Below are positions 1 to 7,833 of a stretch of 64,000 nt of DNA, one piece after another. The notes under the pieces were generated by a model. That model was not told where the DNA came from. It worked only from the letters and a program-made list of their open reading frames with translations, and did no database searches. Position 1 is the stretch's first letter. Each line of letters begins with the position of its first letter. The translations under genes were made by a program, and so were the position numbers. The DNA comes from Actinomycetota bacterium (GTDB taxonomy: Bacteria > Actinomycetota > Acidimicrobiia > IMCC26256 > PALSA-555): positions 1-64,000 of the forward strand of contig VGBR01000013.1 in the NCBI GenBank assembly GCA_016870355.1. The letters are read 5' to 3'.

Positions 1-2
1 AG

Positions 3-29
3 GCCACGAACGTCCGCGTCATCGGTTAG
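3..29 (+). CDS. C-terminal tail of an upstream gene, cut by the window edge
   Basis: The third frame from the left edge reads eight codons (ATNVRVIG) and then TAG at 27-29. The stretch is too short to identify. It is listed only because the next supported gene starts beyond it on the other strand, so a forward gene ending here is plausible. Confidence 0.25.
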   Translation, partial: ATNVRVIG

Positions 30-124
30 TCACTCCGGTCGATCGGAGGACGCGCCGAGTCAGGCGCGTCCTCCGTCACCGGTCCCTCCGCCAGCGGCGA
101 CCGCGGTGCCGCGGTGCGTCGTGG

Positions 125-1225
125 TCACGGCGTGGGCTGACCCGCCGATTCGAGCTCCCGGTGGCGGTCGTAGGCCCAGCCCGGTCCGTGCACGACGTAT
201 GAGAGTCGCTCGCGCCAGGTGGTCGACCTGGCGACGTCGCGCAGGATGTCACGGTACTCGTGGGTCGCGACGCGCAGCGGCGCGTAGGTGTCGATGTTCT
301 TCGTGAGGCCGTAGACGACCTCTTCGTCCTCGGGCTCGAACGTGCCGAAGAGCCGGTCCCAGATGATGAGGATGCTCCCGTGGTTCCGGTCGAGGTACTG
401 CTGGTTGCTGCCGTGGTGCACCCGGTGGTGTGACGGCGTGTTCAGCACCTGCTCGGCCTTTGGCGGCAGCGCGCGGATCGTCTCGGTGTGGATCCAGTAC
501 TGATAGAGGAGGTTCACGCCGCGCGCCGTCTCCACGACTTCGGGGCGGAAGCCGAGCAGGCACAACGAGCTGTACGGGATGAACGTGCCAAAGGCGTCGG
601 CGACCGGCTGACGCAGTGCAGTGGAGAGGTTGTAGCGCTCGCTTGAATGGTGCACCACGTGGATCGCCCACATGTACCGGCTCTCGTGCTGCATCCGGTG
701 TGACCAGTAGTAGATGAAGTCCCACCCGATGATCGCCGCGAGCACGGCGAAGGGACCGGTGCCCTTGTCGCGCTTCTGACCCTTCTCCCAGAGCCGGCCC
801 GGGCTCGTGACCGACGCCCACCACGTGGTGACGGCCAGCCCGCCGGTCACGACCGCGGCGACCCCGCTGACCTCGGCGACCTTGCGGGCCGTGCGCGCCC
901 GCTCGCGCTCTTGCTGGCGTTCGGCGCGACGGGCGACGGCGTCGGCGATCGTCGTGACCGCAGTTGCGCCGACCGCTGCACCGACCAGCGCCTTGCCGAA
1001 CTTGCCCTTGCCCGGCGTACACGGCTTCAGCAGCCGTGGCAGCACCAACGGTGCGATGAGGCTGCCGACACCCATGAGCAAGCTGGTCTTGGTGTCGAGG
1101 CGCTCATAGTCGCCGCGTGACGGGCCCTGCGTTGCCGCGCGCTTCTTGAGCGCGAGGTACTCGGCGCGCATGGAAGCGAAGTAGCCAGGGATCGCGACGA
1201 CGGTGAGGTCCACAGCGTCGGACAT
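125..1225 (-). CDS. Sterol desaturase / fatty acid hydroxylase family membrane protein
   Basis: A 366-residue protein of the fatty acid hydroxylase superfamily, whose members use a membrane-embedded di-iron centre to hydroxylate or desaturate lipids. The diagnostic histidine clusters are all present: HRMQH at 176-180, HVVHH at 189-193 and HHRVHH at 266-271, plus an isolated His near 246. The N-terminal 150 residues are longer than usual and contain two hydrophobic stretches (about 50-65 and 80-95, then 118-140) around a charged Arg/Glu-rich segment at 99-115. The substrate cannot be read from sequence. The gene is divergent from the small secreted protein at 1285 and forms no operon. Confidence 0.88.
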   Translation of the reverse strand: MSDAVDLTVVAIPGYFASMRAEYLALKKRAATQGPSRGDYERLDTKTSLLMGVGSLIAPLVLPRLLKPCTPGKGKFGKALVGAAVGATAVTTIADAVARRAERQQERERARTARKVAEVSGVAAVVTGGLAVTTWWASVTSPGRLWEKGQKRDKGTGPFAVLAAIIGWDFIYYWSHRMQHESRYMWAIHVVHHSSERYNLSTALRQPVADAFGTFIPYSSLCLLGFRPEVVETARGVNLLYQYWIHTETIRALPPKAEQVLNTPSHHRVHHGSNQQYLDRNHGSILIIWDRLFGTFEPEDEEVVYGLTKNIDTYAPLRVATHEYRDILRDVARSTTWRERLSYVVHGPGWAYDRHRELESAGQPTP

Positions 1226-1284
1226 TCTCGCACCTACGCTTCAAGGAGCCACGTGGGCGCGGAACCCGGCGGGGAGGCACCCGG

Positions 1285-1710
1285 ATGCGGCGAGTGCGAG
1301 TCGTCCTGCTGAGCCTGATGCTCGCCGTCGGCATGGTGGCGGTCATTCCCGGCGACGCGGTGGCCAAGAAGACCAAGAAGTCGTATTGCAAGTACGTGCG
1401 CAAGCACCAGACGCAGTTCGTGCGCATCTTCGGACCGCAGGACAACCTCAACGAGGCCACCACGATCTCCCTGAAGGAGATCAAGGGCTACCTGCGTGTC
1501 GCGCCGGCCGACATCGCAGTGGACTGGCGCACCTTCCGGACCCTCGTGGAGGCCATCGCCGCCGGCGACAGCGACACCATCTCGTCGACCGCGGCGGCCG
1601 CCGGCGCGGCGGCGCAACGGATCATCGACTACACGCAGAACACCTGTGGAAGCAGCCTCCCGCCGGTCACCGGCACGGTCGTGACGACTACGACGATCAT
1701 CGAGCTCTGA
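1285..1710 (+). CDS. Small secreted protein of unknown function
   Basis: 141 residues. Residues 1-27 form a typical signal peptide (basic start, hydrophobic core, AVA before the likely cleavage site). The mature part is basic at first, contains two cysteines (35 and 121) that could form a disulfide, is mostly helical in composition, and ends in a Thr/Val-rich tail. The start is supported by a GGGAGG Shine-Dalgarno seven bases upstream of the ATG. No family was recognised. An exported or cell-surface location is inferred from the signal peptide alone. Confidence 0.7.
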   Translation: MRRVRVVLLSLMLAVGMVAVIPGDAVAKKTKKSYCKYVRKHQTQFVRIFGPQDNLNEATTISLKEIKGYLRVAPADIAVDWRTFRTLVEAIAAGDSDTISSTAAAAGAAAQRIIDYTQNTCGSSLPPVTGTVVTTTTIIEL

Positions 1711-1766
1711 CGCGTCACCGCCCGCGCCCCCACCGTCCGGTGAGGAGTCCTGACCCTAGGGAACGA

Positions 1767-2672
1767 CTACGTCGACTTCACGAACTCCGCAACGACACGG
1801 GCGAGCTCTTCGCCCTTGTCCTCTTGGAGGAAGTGCGCGGCACCTTCGATGGTGGTGTGCGGCTGGCCCTTGCAGCCGGGGATGTCCGCGAGCAGCACCT
1901 TGTCGGCGCCGGCCGTGATCGGGTCTTGGTCGGCGAACGCGCACAGGAACGGCTTCGTGAACTTCTTCAGTGACTCCCACGCGGCGCGGTTCGGTCCGCT
2001 GGCCGGATCATCGGGACTGGTCGGCACGAGCAATGGGAACTGGCGCGCACCTTCCTTGTAGGACTCGTCGGGGAACGGGGCGTCGTAGGCGGCGATGACG
2101 TCGTCGGACAGCTCGGTCTTGCAGCCGCCCTTGACGATGTTGCCGACCTTGAACACCGGCGTCTCCTGCGAGAACTTCTGCCAGGCGAGGAACGCGTCGC
2201 CGGGGTGGCGATCACCGGTGGGCAGGAACGTGTTCGCGGCAACCGCTCGCGCGAAGCGGTCGGTGTGCTCGGCGACCAAGCGCAGTCCGATGAGACCACC
2301 CCAGTCCTGACCCACGAGCGTCGCGTCCTCGAGGTCGACTGCCTCGAGCCACGCGGTCATCCAGTCGACGTGGCGTTGGTACGTGTAGTCGGTGCGGGCG
2401 GTCGGCTTGTCGGAGCGACCGAAGCCGACCAGGTCGGGTGCGACCGCGCGCAGGCCGGCATCCACGAGCACCGGGATCATCTTGCGGTACAGGAAGCACC
2501 ACGACGGCTCGCCGTGCATGAGCAACACCGGCGGCGCGTCGCGTGGCCCTTCGTCGAGGTAGTGGATCCGCAGGTCTTGTCCCTCGCCGCTCGGGACGTC
2601 GGCGTAGTTCGGCGCGAACGGGAAGTCGGGCAGGCCGTCGAAGCGGTCGTCAGGGGTGCGAAGGACGTCCAT
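1767..2672 (-). CDS. dhmA: Haloalkane dehalogenase, HLD-I type
   Basis: A 301-residue alpha/beta hydrolase that should cleave carbon-halogen bonds of haloalkanes to give an alcohol and halide. The oxyanion motif HGEPSW is at 53-58. The nucleophile elbow GQDWGG places Asp123 as nucleophile with halide-binding Trp124 beside it. Asp250 (ADQDP) and His280 (GAAHF) complete the triad, and Trp164 is the likely second halide-stabilising residue, as in the DhlA/DhmA subgroup. Length matches the family (about 300). The gene ends close to, and converges with, the secreted protein gene at 1285. The downstream-lying small gene at 2678 is five bases upstream in transcription order, so the two are probably cotranscribed. 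Natural substrate is unknown. Confidence 0.88.
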   Translation of the reverse strand: MDVLRTPDDRFDGLPDFPFAPNYADVPSGEGQDLRIHYLDEGPRDAPPVLLMHGEPSWCFLYRKMIPVLVDAGLRAVAPDLVGFGRSDKPTARTDYTYQRHVDWMTAWLEAVDLEDATLVGQDWGGLIGLRLVAEHTDRFARAVAANTFLPTGDRHPGDAFLAWQKFSQETPVFKVGNIVKGGCKTELSDDVIAAYDAPFPDESYKEGARQFPLLVPTSPDDPASGPNRAAWESLKKFTKPFLCAFADQDPITAGADKVLLADIPGCKGQPHTTIEGAAHFLQEDKGEELARVVAEFVKST

Positions 2673-2677
2673 GCGAG

Positions 2678-3001
2678 TCAGTGGCTCGGGTGCGGCACGA
2701 TGACCGTGACCCGCGTCGGCTCGTCGGGATCGAACACAAACCGGGCGTCGCGGTTGGTGGGTCGATCAGGCATCGTGCGCACGATGGCGACTTCCTCTCG
2801 CTCGGGGCGACCTTCGAGCGCGTCGCGCAGTCCGAGCATCCCCGCCGCGACGACCGCACCGACGGCGGTGTTGCGGAAGCGGTCGACAGGGCGCGGCGCG
2901 GCATGCGGTGCGCTGTCGCTCTCGATCAGATAGGTGGTGCCGCGCGCAGCACAGGAGTCGTACTCGGCGAGCAGGTCATCGTCCGGCCAGCGGTCGGTCA
3001 T
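2678..3001 (-). CDS. Hypothetical 107-residue protein
   Basis: The frame runs from an ATG at 3001 to a stop only five bases before the dehalogenase start, so the two form a short operon. The protein has one moderately hydrophobic stretch around 45-60 (AVGAVVAAGMLGL) and a C-terminal part rich in Asp, Pro and Arg that reads like a beta-rich fold (DARFVFDPDEP, RVTVIVP). No family was recognised. The longer reading of this frame, which runs over the divergent gene at 3038, was not used because it overlaps a well-supported enzyme. Confidence 0.6.
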   Translation of the reverse strand: MTDRWPDDDLLAEYDSCAARGTTYLIESDSAPHAAPRPVDRFRNTAVGAVVAAGMLGLRDALEGRPEREEVAIVRTMPDRPTNRDARFVFDPDEPTRVTVIVPHPSH

Positions 3002-3025
3002 GGCACAACCGTACGCCGCCGAACG

Positions 3026-3031
3026 TACTGT
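3026..3031 (+). promoter_or_regulatory. Putative -10 box of a leaderless transcript (TACTGT)
   Basis: TACTGT lies six bases before the ATG at 3038, and no Shine-Dalgarno is present. The spacing suggests transcription starts at or next to the start codon. Confidence 0.45.
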
Positions 3032-3037
3032 GTGCCC

Positions 3038-3469
3038 ATGAACCCTCTCGTCTACAAGGTCGGCACCAAGCTCCTCGGCGTGCACCAGTGGGTGTACGAC
3101 GTGACCGACGGGCGCATCGGGCGCAGCATCGGCGGACGACCGATGCTGCTGCTGCGCCACGTCGGCGCCAAGACCGGCAAGCACCGCACCTCGGCGCTCC
3201 TCTACGTGCCGTACGAGAAGTCGTACGCGGTGATCGCGTCGAAGGGCGGCGACCCCAAGCACCCCGGCTGGTACCACAACCTCGTCGCGAATCCCGACGT
3301 CGAGGTTCAGGTGGGCCGGGACAAAGTGGCGGTGCGCGCCCGTGTTGCTGAGGGTGACGAGCGCGAGAAGCTCTGGACCCAGGCCGACACGATCAACGAA
3401 GGGCAATACGCGCAGTACCAGTCGCTCACCGACCGCAAGATCCCCGTGGTCGTGCTCGACCCGCGCTGA
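3038..3469 (+). CDS. Nitroreductase-family deazaflavin (F420)-dependent oxidoreductase
   Basis: 143 residues, the usual size for the Ddn / split beta-barrel family, which uses coenzyme F420H2 to reduce quinones and other substrates. Visible family signatures are the GGRPMLLLRHVGAKTGKHRT segment (residues 32-51), the PYEKSYAVIASKGG strand, and PGWYHNL followed by NPDVEVQVG. The start at 3038 was chosen because translation upstream is not family-like and because a -10-like box sits six bases before it. The substrate is unknown; with the LLM enzyme at 27015 it shows that this organism uses F420. Confidence 0.88.
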   Translation: MNPLVYKVGTKLLGVHQWVYDVTDGRIGRSIGGRPMLLLRHVGAKTGKHRTSALLYVPYEKSYAVIASKGGDPKHPGWYHNLVANPDVEVQVGRDKVAVRARVAEGDEREKLWTQADTINEGQYAQYQSLTDRKIPVVVLDPR

Positions 3470-3484
3470 CCACCAAGAGCAGGT

Positions 3485-3531
3485 TTTTCGGCACGCTCAA
3501 CAACAAAGAGTTGGGTTGAGCGTGCCGAAAA
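3485..3531. terminator. Bidirectional hairpin terminator with GGCACGCT core
   Basis: Perfect 17-base inverted repeat (3485-3501 and 3515-3531) with a 13-base loop. The arms begin with TTTT and end with AAAA, so either strand gives a GC-rich stem followed by a U run. It lies between two convergent genes ending at 3469 and 3541. The same core recurs at 57867 and 59554. Confidence 0.85.
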
Positions 3532-3540
3532 GCCGTGGGG

Positions 3541-3828
3541 TCAGACGCCTTCGACGACGACCATGCGCCACTCGCCTGCGCCCTCGCGCACGGCGCGGGC
3601 GGCGCGGTAGTCGTCGGAGTCGTACCAGGCGCGCGCCACGTCGGCATCGGGGAACTCGATCACGACGATCCGCTCGGGTATCCAGCCGCCCTCGAGCACG
3701 CTGAAGTCGCCACCACGCACGAGAAAGCGACCGCCGTGCTTCTCGACGCTCGGACCCGACAGCTCGCGGTAGCGCGCGGCCTTGTCGACGTCGGTCGCAA
3801 GGACGTCGATGACGACGTAGGCGGGCAC
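3541..3828 (-). CDS. DUF1330 family protein
   Basis: 95 residues in a ferredoxin-like alpha+beta pattern typical of DUF1330 dimeric barrel proteins: VIDVLATDVDKAARYRE near the start, GGRFLVRGG in the middle, and the conserved ERIVVIEFPDADVARAWYDS and DYRAAR segments. The function of the family is not established. The GTG start at 3828 follows the stop of the upstream gene (3831-3833) by two bases, so the two genes are translationally linked. Length agrees with the family (about 95-100). Confidence 0.8.
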   Translation of the reverse strand: MPAYVVIDVLATDVDKAARYRELSGPSVEKHGGRFLVRGGDFSVLEGGWIPERIVVIEFPDADVARAWYDSDDYRAARAVREGAGEWRMVVVEGV

Positions 3829-3830
3829 GG

Positions 3831-4091
3831 CTACGCGTGCGAGATGCCAGCAGACACACCGAGCGCGACGAAGATCGCGCCCATCAAGCGCCCGGTCTGG
3901 TTTCGGAACCCGCGTTCCATCGTGGCAATCAGCTTGTGCTCGAGCGCGGCCAAGCGCACTTCGAGCATCTGGTTCGTGACCAGGTCGTTCCATCCACCCG
4001 GTGGTCGATCCATCAGGATCGATGCCTCCTCGGCGCCGAACGCCGCTTCCAACTTTGTCCGCAAGCGTACGCGGACGTCTTCTGTCGTCAT
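3831..4091 (-). CDS. Small coiled-coil protein with C-terminal membrane segment
   Basis: 86 residues. The N-terminal part is charged and helical (VRVRLRTKLEAAFG, EEASILM), followed by a probable coiled coil (MLEVRLAALEHKLIATMERG) and one C-terminal membrane helix (GRLMGAIFVALGVSAGIS, about 67-84). This layout resembles small tail-anchored coiled-coil proteins next to unrelated enzymes in actinobacteria. It is the first gene of a two-gene unit with the DUF1330 gene and is divergent from the monooxygenase at 4176. Function unknown. Confidence 0.65.
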   Translation of the reverse strand: MTTEDVRVRLRTKLEAAFGAEEASILMDRPPGGWNDLVTNQMLEVRLAALEHKLIATMERGFRNQTGRLMGAIFVALGVSAGISHA

Positions 4092-4160
4092 TGTCGCCTC
4101 CACGGGTCGAAGGCTCAAGACACCAACCTCGGCTCTGTGTGAGACGTGACCGGGCTGTCG

Positions 4161-4166
4161 TATCGT
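4161..4166 (+). promoter_or_regulatory. Putative -10 box (TATCGT) of the monooxygenase operon
   Basis: TATCGT sits nine bases before the ATG at 4176, and no Shine-Dalgarno precedes that ATG. This suggests a leaderless or nearly leaderless operon start. Confidence 0.4.
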
Positions 4167-4175
4167 TCTGGTCTC

Positions 4176-5639
4176 ATGACCGACTCGACGGATGCCCGAC
4201 CGCTGCGCTTCGCCGTCATCGGCGCGGGCATGGCCGGGATCCTGGCGGCGATCAAGCTCACCGAGGCCGGATACGACGACTTCACCATCTACGAGAAGGC
4301 CGACCGTCTCGGCGGCACCTGGCGCGAGAACACCTATCCGGGCATCGCATGCGACGTGCCCTCGCACCTCTACTCCTACTCGTTCGCGCTCAACCCGAAC
4401 TGGAGCTACAAGTTCTCGCCCGGTGCCGAGATCCTGGCCTACTTCGAGCGCATCGCCCGTGAGCACGACGTGGAGCGATTCGTCCGGTTCGGTACCGAGA
4501 TCACGAGCTGCGAGTGGGTCGACGGCAAGTGGCATCTGATCGGCGCCGACGATGAGATCGACGCCGTCGACGTCGTCATCGCGGCGACCGGCGTCTTCGA
4601 CCACCCCCGCATGCCCGACATCCCCGGACTCGAAGACTTCGCCGGCCCGATGTTCCACACCGCGCAGTGGGACCACTCGGTGTCGCTCGACGACAAAAGG
4701 GTCGGGGTGATCGGCACGGGATCGTCGGGCATCCAGGTGACCGGCGCGCTCGCGGGCAAGGTGCCGCACTTCACGCTCTTCCAGCGCACCGCGCAGTGGA
4801 TCGCGCCGCAGGACCAGATCAAGTTCACCGCCGAGGAGCAGGCCGCCTTCGCCGAGGATCCCGACAAGCTCCTCGCCACGCACAAGCAAGAGGACGAAGG
4901 CTTCAGCATCTTCGCCAACGCGGTGGTCAACGCCGCGTCGCCGGAGATGACGCTCATCGAGCAGATGTGCAAGGAGCACCTCGAGACCGCGGTGCGCGAT
5001 CCCGAGCTCCGCGAACGGTTGCGCCCCGACTACCGCGCCGCGTGCAAGCGGCTCGTGGTGTCGCCCGAGTTCTACGAGGCGATCCAGCACCCGGACGCCG
5101 AGCTCGTGACCGAGCCGATCGAGCGGATCGAAACCGGCGGCGTGCGCACCGCCGATGGCGTGCTGCACGAGCTCGACGTACTCGTGATCGCGACGGGCTT
5201 CAACACCCACGACTTCATGCGCCCGATGGAGATCACCGGGCGCGACGGCATGACGCTCACGAAGATGTGGGCCGACCGTGCGAAGGCGTACCTGTCGATC
5301 TCGATCCCCGACTTCCCGAACCTGTTCATGCTGAACGGCCCGAACGGTCCGGTCGGCAACTTCTCGCTCATCCAGGTCGCGGAGATGCAGTTCGACTACA
5401 TCCTCCAGCTCGTCGAGCGGCTGCAGACGGGTGCGTCGGCCGAGATCAGCGCGTCACACGAGGCGCTCGACGCGTTCGAGGACGAGCGCTACGAAGCAGC
5501 CCAGCACACGATTTGGGCCAGCGGCTGCAGCTCGTGGTACCTCGACGACCGCGGCATCCCCGCGGTGTGGCCATTCCCGTTCGACCGCTTCCGCGCCGAG
5601 ATGAAGGCGCCCAACCTCGATCACTACGACTGCCGGTGA
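4176..5639 (+). CDS. Baeyer-Villiger-type flavin monooxygenase
   Basis: 487 residues. An N-terminal FAD motif GAGMAG (16-21), the GGTWRENTYPG segment (46-56) and a second dinucleotide motif GTGSSG (180-185, NADPH) give the two-Rossmann class B architecture. The fingerprint FAGPMFHTAQWD at 155-166 matches the Baeyer-Villiger pattern FxGxxxHxxxW with Asp after the Trp instead of the usual Pro. Such enzymes insert oxygen next to ketones or oxidise heteroatoms, using NADPH and O2. The start at 4176 was chosen over an ATG-like start 30 bases upstream because the Rossmann fold begins soon after. The gene overlaps the next one by GTGA. Confidence 0.87.
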   Translation: MTDSTDARPLRFAVIGAGMAGILAAIKLTEAGYDDFTIYEKADRLGGTWRENTYPGIACDVPSHLYSYSFALNPNWSYKFSPGAEILAYFERIAREHDVERFVRFGTEITSCEWVDGKWHLIGADDEIDAVDVVIAATGVFDHPRMPDIPGLEDFAGPMFHTAQWDHSVSLDDKRVGVIGTGSSGIQVTGALAGKVPHFTLFQRTAQWIAPQDQIKFTAEEQAAFAEDPDKLLATHKQEDEGFSIFANAVVNAASPEMTLIEQMCKEHLETAVRDPELRERLRPDYRAACKRLVVSPEFYEAIQHPDAELVTEPIERIETGGVRTADGVLHELDVLVIATGFNTHDFMRPMEITGRDGMTLTKMWADRAKAYLSISIPDFPNLFMLNGPNGPVGNFSLIQVAEMQFDYILQLVERLQTGASAEISASHEALDAFEDERYEAAQHTIWASGCSSWYLDDRGIPAVWPFPFDRFRAEMKAPNLDHYDCR

Positions 5640-6307
5640 CCGACGAGATCCTGCCGAGCAACCACCCTTCGGTCTTCGGTCGTGAGCGCGAACTGCGCGC
5701 GCTCACCGACGAAGTGCGGCGACTCATCGCACTCACGGTCACGAACACCGCGGATGGACCAGAGACGGTGCGCCTGACTGAAGAGCTCGCAAGGCTCAAC
5801 GATCAGCTCGCCGCGCAGGTGCCCGAACCTGTGCCGCCACGTCTCGGCAAGGACCGGCCCGATCACGGCGCATACGACGGGATGCCGTACGACGTCGTCA
5901 CCGGCCGTTACAACCCGCTCGCCATCCCGGTCGTGATCACCCGTGAGCCGCCGAAGGCGATCGGCACCGTCACCTTCGACACGCCCTACGAAGGGCCGCC
6001 GGGTTGCGTGCACGGTGCGATCCTCGCCGGGGTGTTCGACATGGTGCTCACGGAGGCGAACCTGCTCGACGACGCCGCGGGCCCAACGAAGGAGCTGAAG
6101 ATCCAGTTCCGGAAGCCGACGCGCTTGCACATCGAGACGCGCTTCGAGGCGTGGATCGTCGGGCGACAAGGACGCCTCACCACCGCGGCAGGTCGTGCGC
6201 TCCAGGGCGACTTGGTGACGCTCGAAGCGACCGGGGTGTTCGTGAAGCTCGAGCGCGAGCAAGTGGCCAAGCTCATGGAGCGCGGCTTCGGCGGGAGCGC
6301 ATCGTGA
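5636..6307 (+). CDS. Hotdog-fold thioesterase (PaaI-like)
   Basis: 223 residues. The C-terminal 120 residues carry the PaaI/4HBT pattern: PPGCVHGAILAGVFDMVL (hotdog helix), then KELKIQFRKPTRLHIETRFEA and a glycine-rich turn before TLEATGVFVKL. The N-terminal 90 residues are a helical extension not typical of the core fold. These enzymes hydrolyse acyl-CoA thioesters. The GTG start overlaps the monooxygenase stop (GTGA at 5636-5639), and its own stop overlaps the sulfatase start in the same way, so three proteins are made from one coupled message. The substrate is unknown. Confidence 0.8.
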   Translation: MTDEILPSNHPSVFGRERELRALTDEVRRLIALTVTNTADGPETVRLTEELARLNDQLAAQVPEPVPPRLGKDRPDHGAYDGMPYDVVTGRYNPLAIPVVITREPPKAIGTVTFDTPYEGPPGCVHGAILAGVFDMVLTEANLLDDAAGPTKELKIQFRKPTRLHIETRFEAWIVGRQGRLTTAAGRALQGDLVTLEATGVFVKLEREQVAKLMERGFGGSAS

Positions 6308-7767
6308 CGTCGTCGAGCCCCAACATCTTGCTGGTCATGGCTGACCAGCACCGCGCCGACGTGATGGGATGTGCCGGCGACGAGAGCGCGCACACGCCGA
6401 ACCTCGACCGGCTCGCGAACGAAGGCGTGCGGTTCTCGCGGGTGAACTGCCAGGGTCCGTTGTGCATGCCGGCCCGGGCGTCGTTCCTCACCGAGCGCTA
6501 CGTGCGCGACCACGGCGTGTACACGAACTGGGCCGAGGTGGCGCCCGGCTCCCCTACGTACCTCAAGGCGCTGCGCGAAGCGGGCTATCACACGGCCATG
6601 CTCGGCAAGGCCCATCTCACCCGTGAAGACGGCGTGAGCGTGGCGCACGTCGACGAGCTCGCGTCGCATCTCGAGGAGCGCGGGTTCGCCGAGGTGCAAG
6701 AGACCGGCGACAAGTTCTCCAGCGAGCCGACCAACCGGTACCTGGACTTCCTCGCCCAGCGCGGGCTGCGCGACACCTACGCCAAGCACATCGAGGACCG
6801 CGCGTACCAGGGCAAGAACGAGAGCGGGCAGGACGCGACGAAGTGCGTGCCGATGTGGGACGCGACACCCATGCCGTTGCCGCTCGACGCGTACATCGAC
6901 GCGTGGCACGGCGACCTCGCGGTGCAGTGGCTCGAGGAGTACGACCGCGACCAACCTTTCTTCGCGTTCGTCGGGTTCCCGGGGCCGCACGACCCATGGG
7001 ATGCGCCAGCCGAGGCCATCGAGCAGTACGGGCCAGCCGAGCCGTTGATGCCCCGCTCGACGCAGCGACCCGATCTCGAAGGAACCGGCCGCTACGCCGA
7101 CCTGCTCCGGTCCTTCCTGTGGCTCTCGGACACCGAGACGATGACCGACGACGCCATTCGCGGGATGCGCCGCGCATACAGCGCGAACGTGGCCGTGATC
7201 GACGACGCGGTGGGTCGGATGCTCGCGACACTCGAGGCGCGAGGGTTGCTCGACAACACGTGGGTGATCTACACGGCTGACCACGGTGAGATGGGTGGCA
7301 ACCACGGGATGATGTCGAAGTGCGTGCTCTACCAGCAGGCCGTGCGCGTGCCGCTCATCATCCGGCCGCCCGGCGGTGGTGACGGGCGGGTCGTCGACCA
7401 CCTGATCGAGCACGTCGACGTGCCCGCGACCGCTCGTGAGATCGCGTCGGCGCCCGACGTGCCCGACACCGCGGGGCGGTCATTGCTGGGATACCTGCGG
7501 GGCGACGACCCGTCGCCGCGAGACCTGTCGGTCAGCGAGAACTGGGGCTTCGCGTCGTTCGAGACCGACCGCCACAAGCTCGTGGTCGACGAAGACGCCG
7601 GCACGCCGTGTCAGCTGTTCGACCTGGTCGACGACCCGAACGAGGACACGAACCGGCTCGTCGACCCTGCGTGCGAAGCCATCGTCGACGAGCTCATGGA
7701 GACCCGCGTGCGCCCGTTCCTCGCCACACCGCCGGCACGCCCGCACGAGAGCATCTTCACTCCATAG
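6304..7767 (+). CDS. Type I sulfatase (formylglycine-dependent)
   Basis: 487 residues. The activation motif CMPAR (Cys54, Pro56, Arg58) fits CxPxR, in which Cys is converted to formylglycine by a separate enzyme not seen in this window. Metal-site segments are VMADQHRAD (11-19) and TADHGEMGGNHG in the C-terminal half. It hydrolyses sulfate, or possibly phosphonate, esters of an unknown substrate. No signal peptide is visible, so it is likely cytoplasmic. Last gene of the monooxygenase-thioesterase-sulfatase operon, coupled by a GTGA overlap at 6304-6307. Confidence 0.87.
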   Translation: MTSSSPNILLVMADQHRADVMGCAGDESAHTPNLDRLANEGVRFSRVNCQGPLCMPARASFLTERYVRDHGVYTNWAEVAPGSPTYLKALREAGYHTAMLGKAHLTREDGVSVAHVDELASHLEERGFAEVQETGDKFSSEPTNRYLDFLAQRGLRDTYAKHIEDRAYQGKNESGQDATKCVPMWDATPMPLPLDAYIDAWHGDLAVQWLEEYDRDQPFFAFVGFPGPHDPWDAPAEAIEQYGPAEPLMPRSTQRPDLEGTGRYADLLRSFLWLSDTETMTDDAIRGMRRAYSANVAVIDDAVGRMLATLEARGLLDNTWVIYTADHGEMGGNHGMMSKCVLYQQAVRVPLIIRPPGGGDGRVVDHLIEHVDVPATAREIASAPDVPDTAGRSLLGYLRGDDPSPRDLSVSENWGFASFETDRHKLVVDEDAGTPCQLFDLVDDPNEDTNRLVDPACEAIVDELMETRVRPFLATPPARPHESIFTP

Positions 7768-7775
7768 CGAACCCC

Positions 7776-7830
7776 ATGATTCGTTCAGTGGTCGGGCCTG
7801 AAGGCCCAACAACACGACCAAGTGAATCGT
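7776..7830. terminator. Imperfect bidirectional hairpin between convergent genes
   Basis: The core stem GGGCC (7794-7798) and GGCCC (7803-7807) closes a TGAA loop. Outside it, imperfect arms around GATTCGTTCAGTGGTC and GACCAAGTGAATCGTG can extend the stem. It lies between the convergent sulfatase and transporter genes. There is no U run, so efficiency is uncertain. Confidence 0.5.
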
Positions 7831-7833
7831 GGC

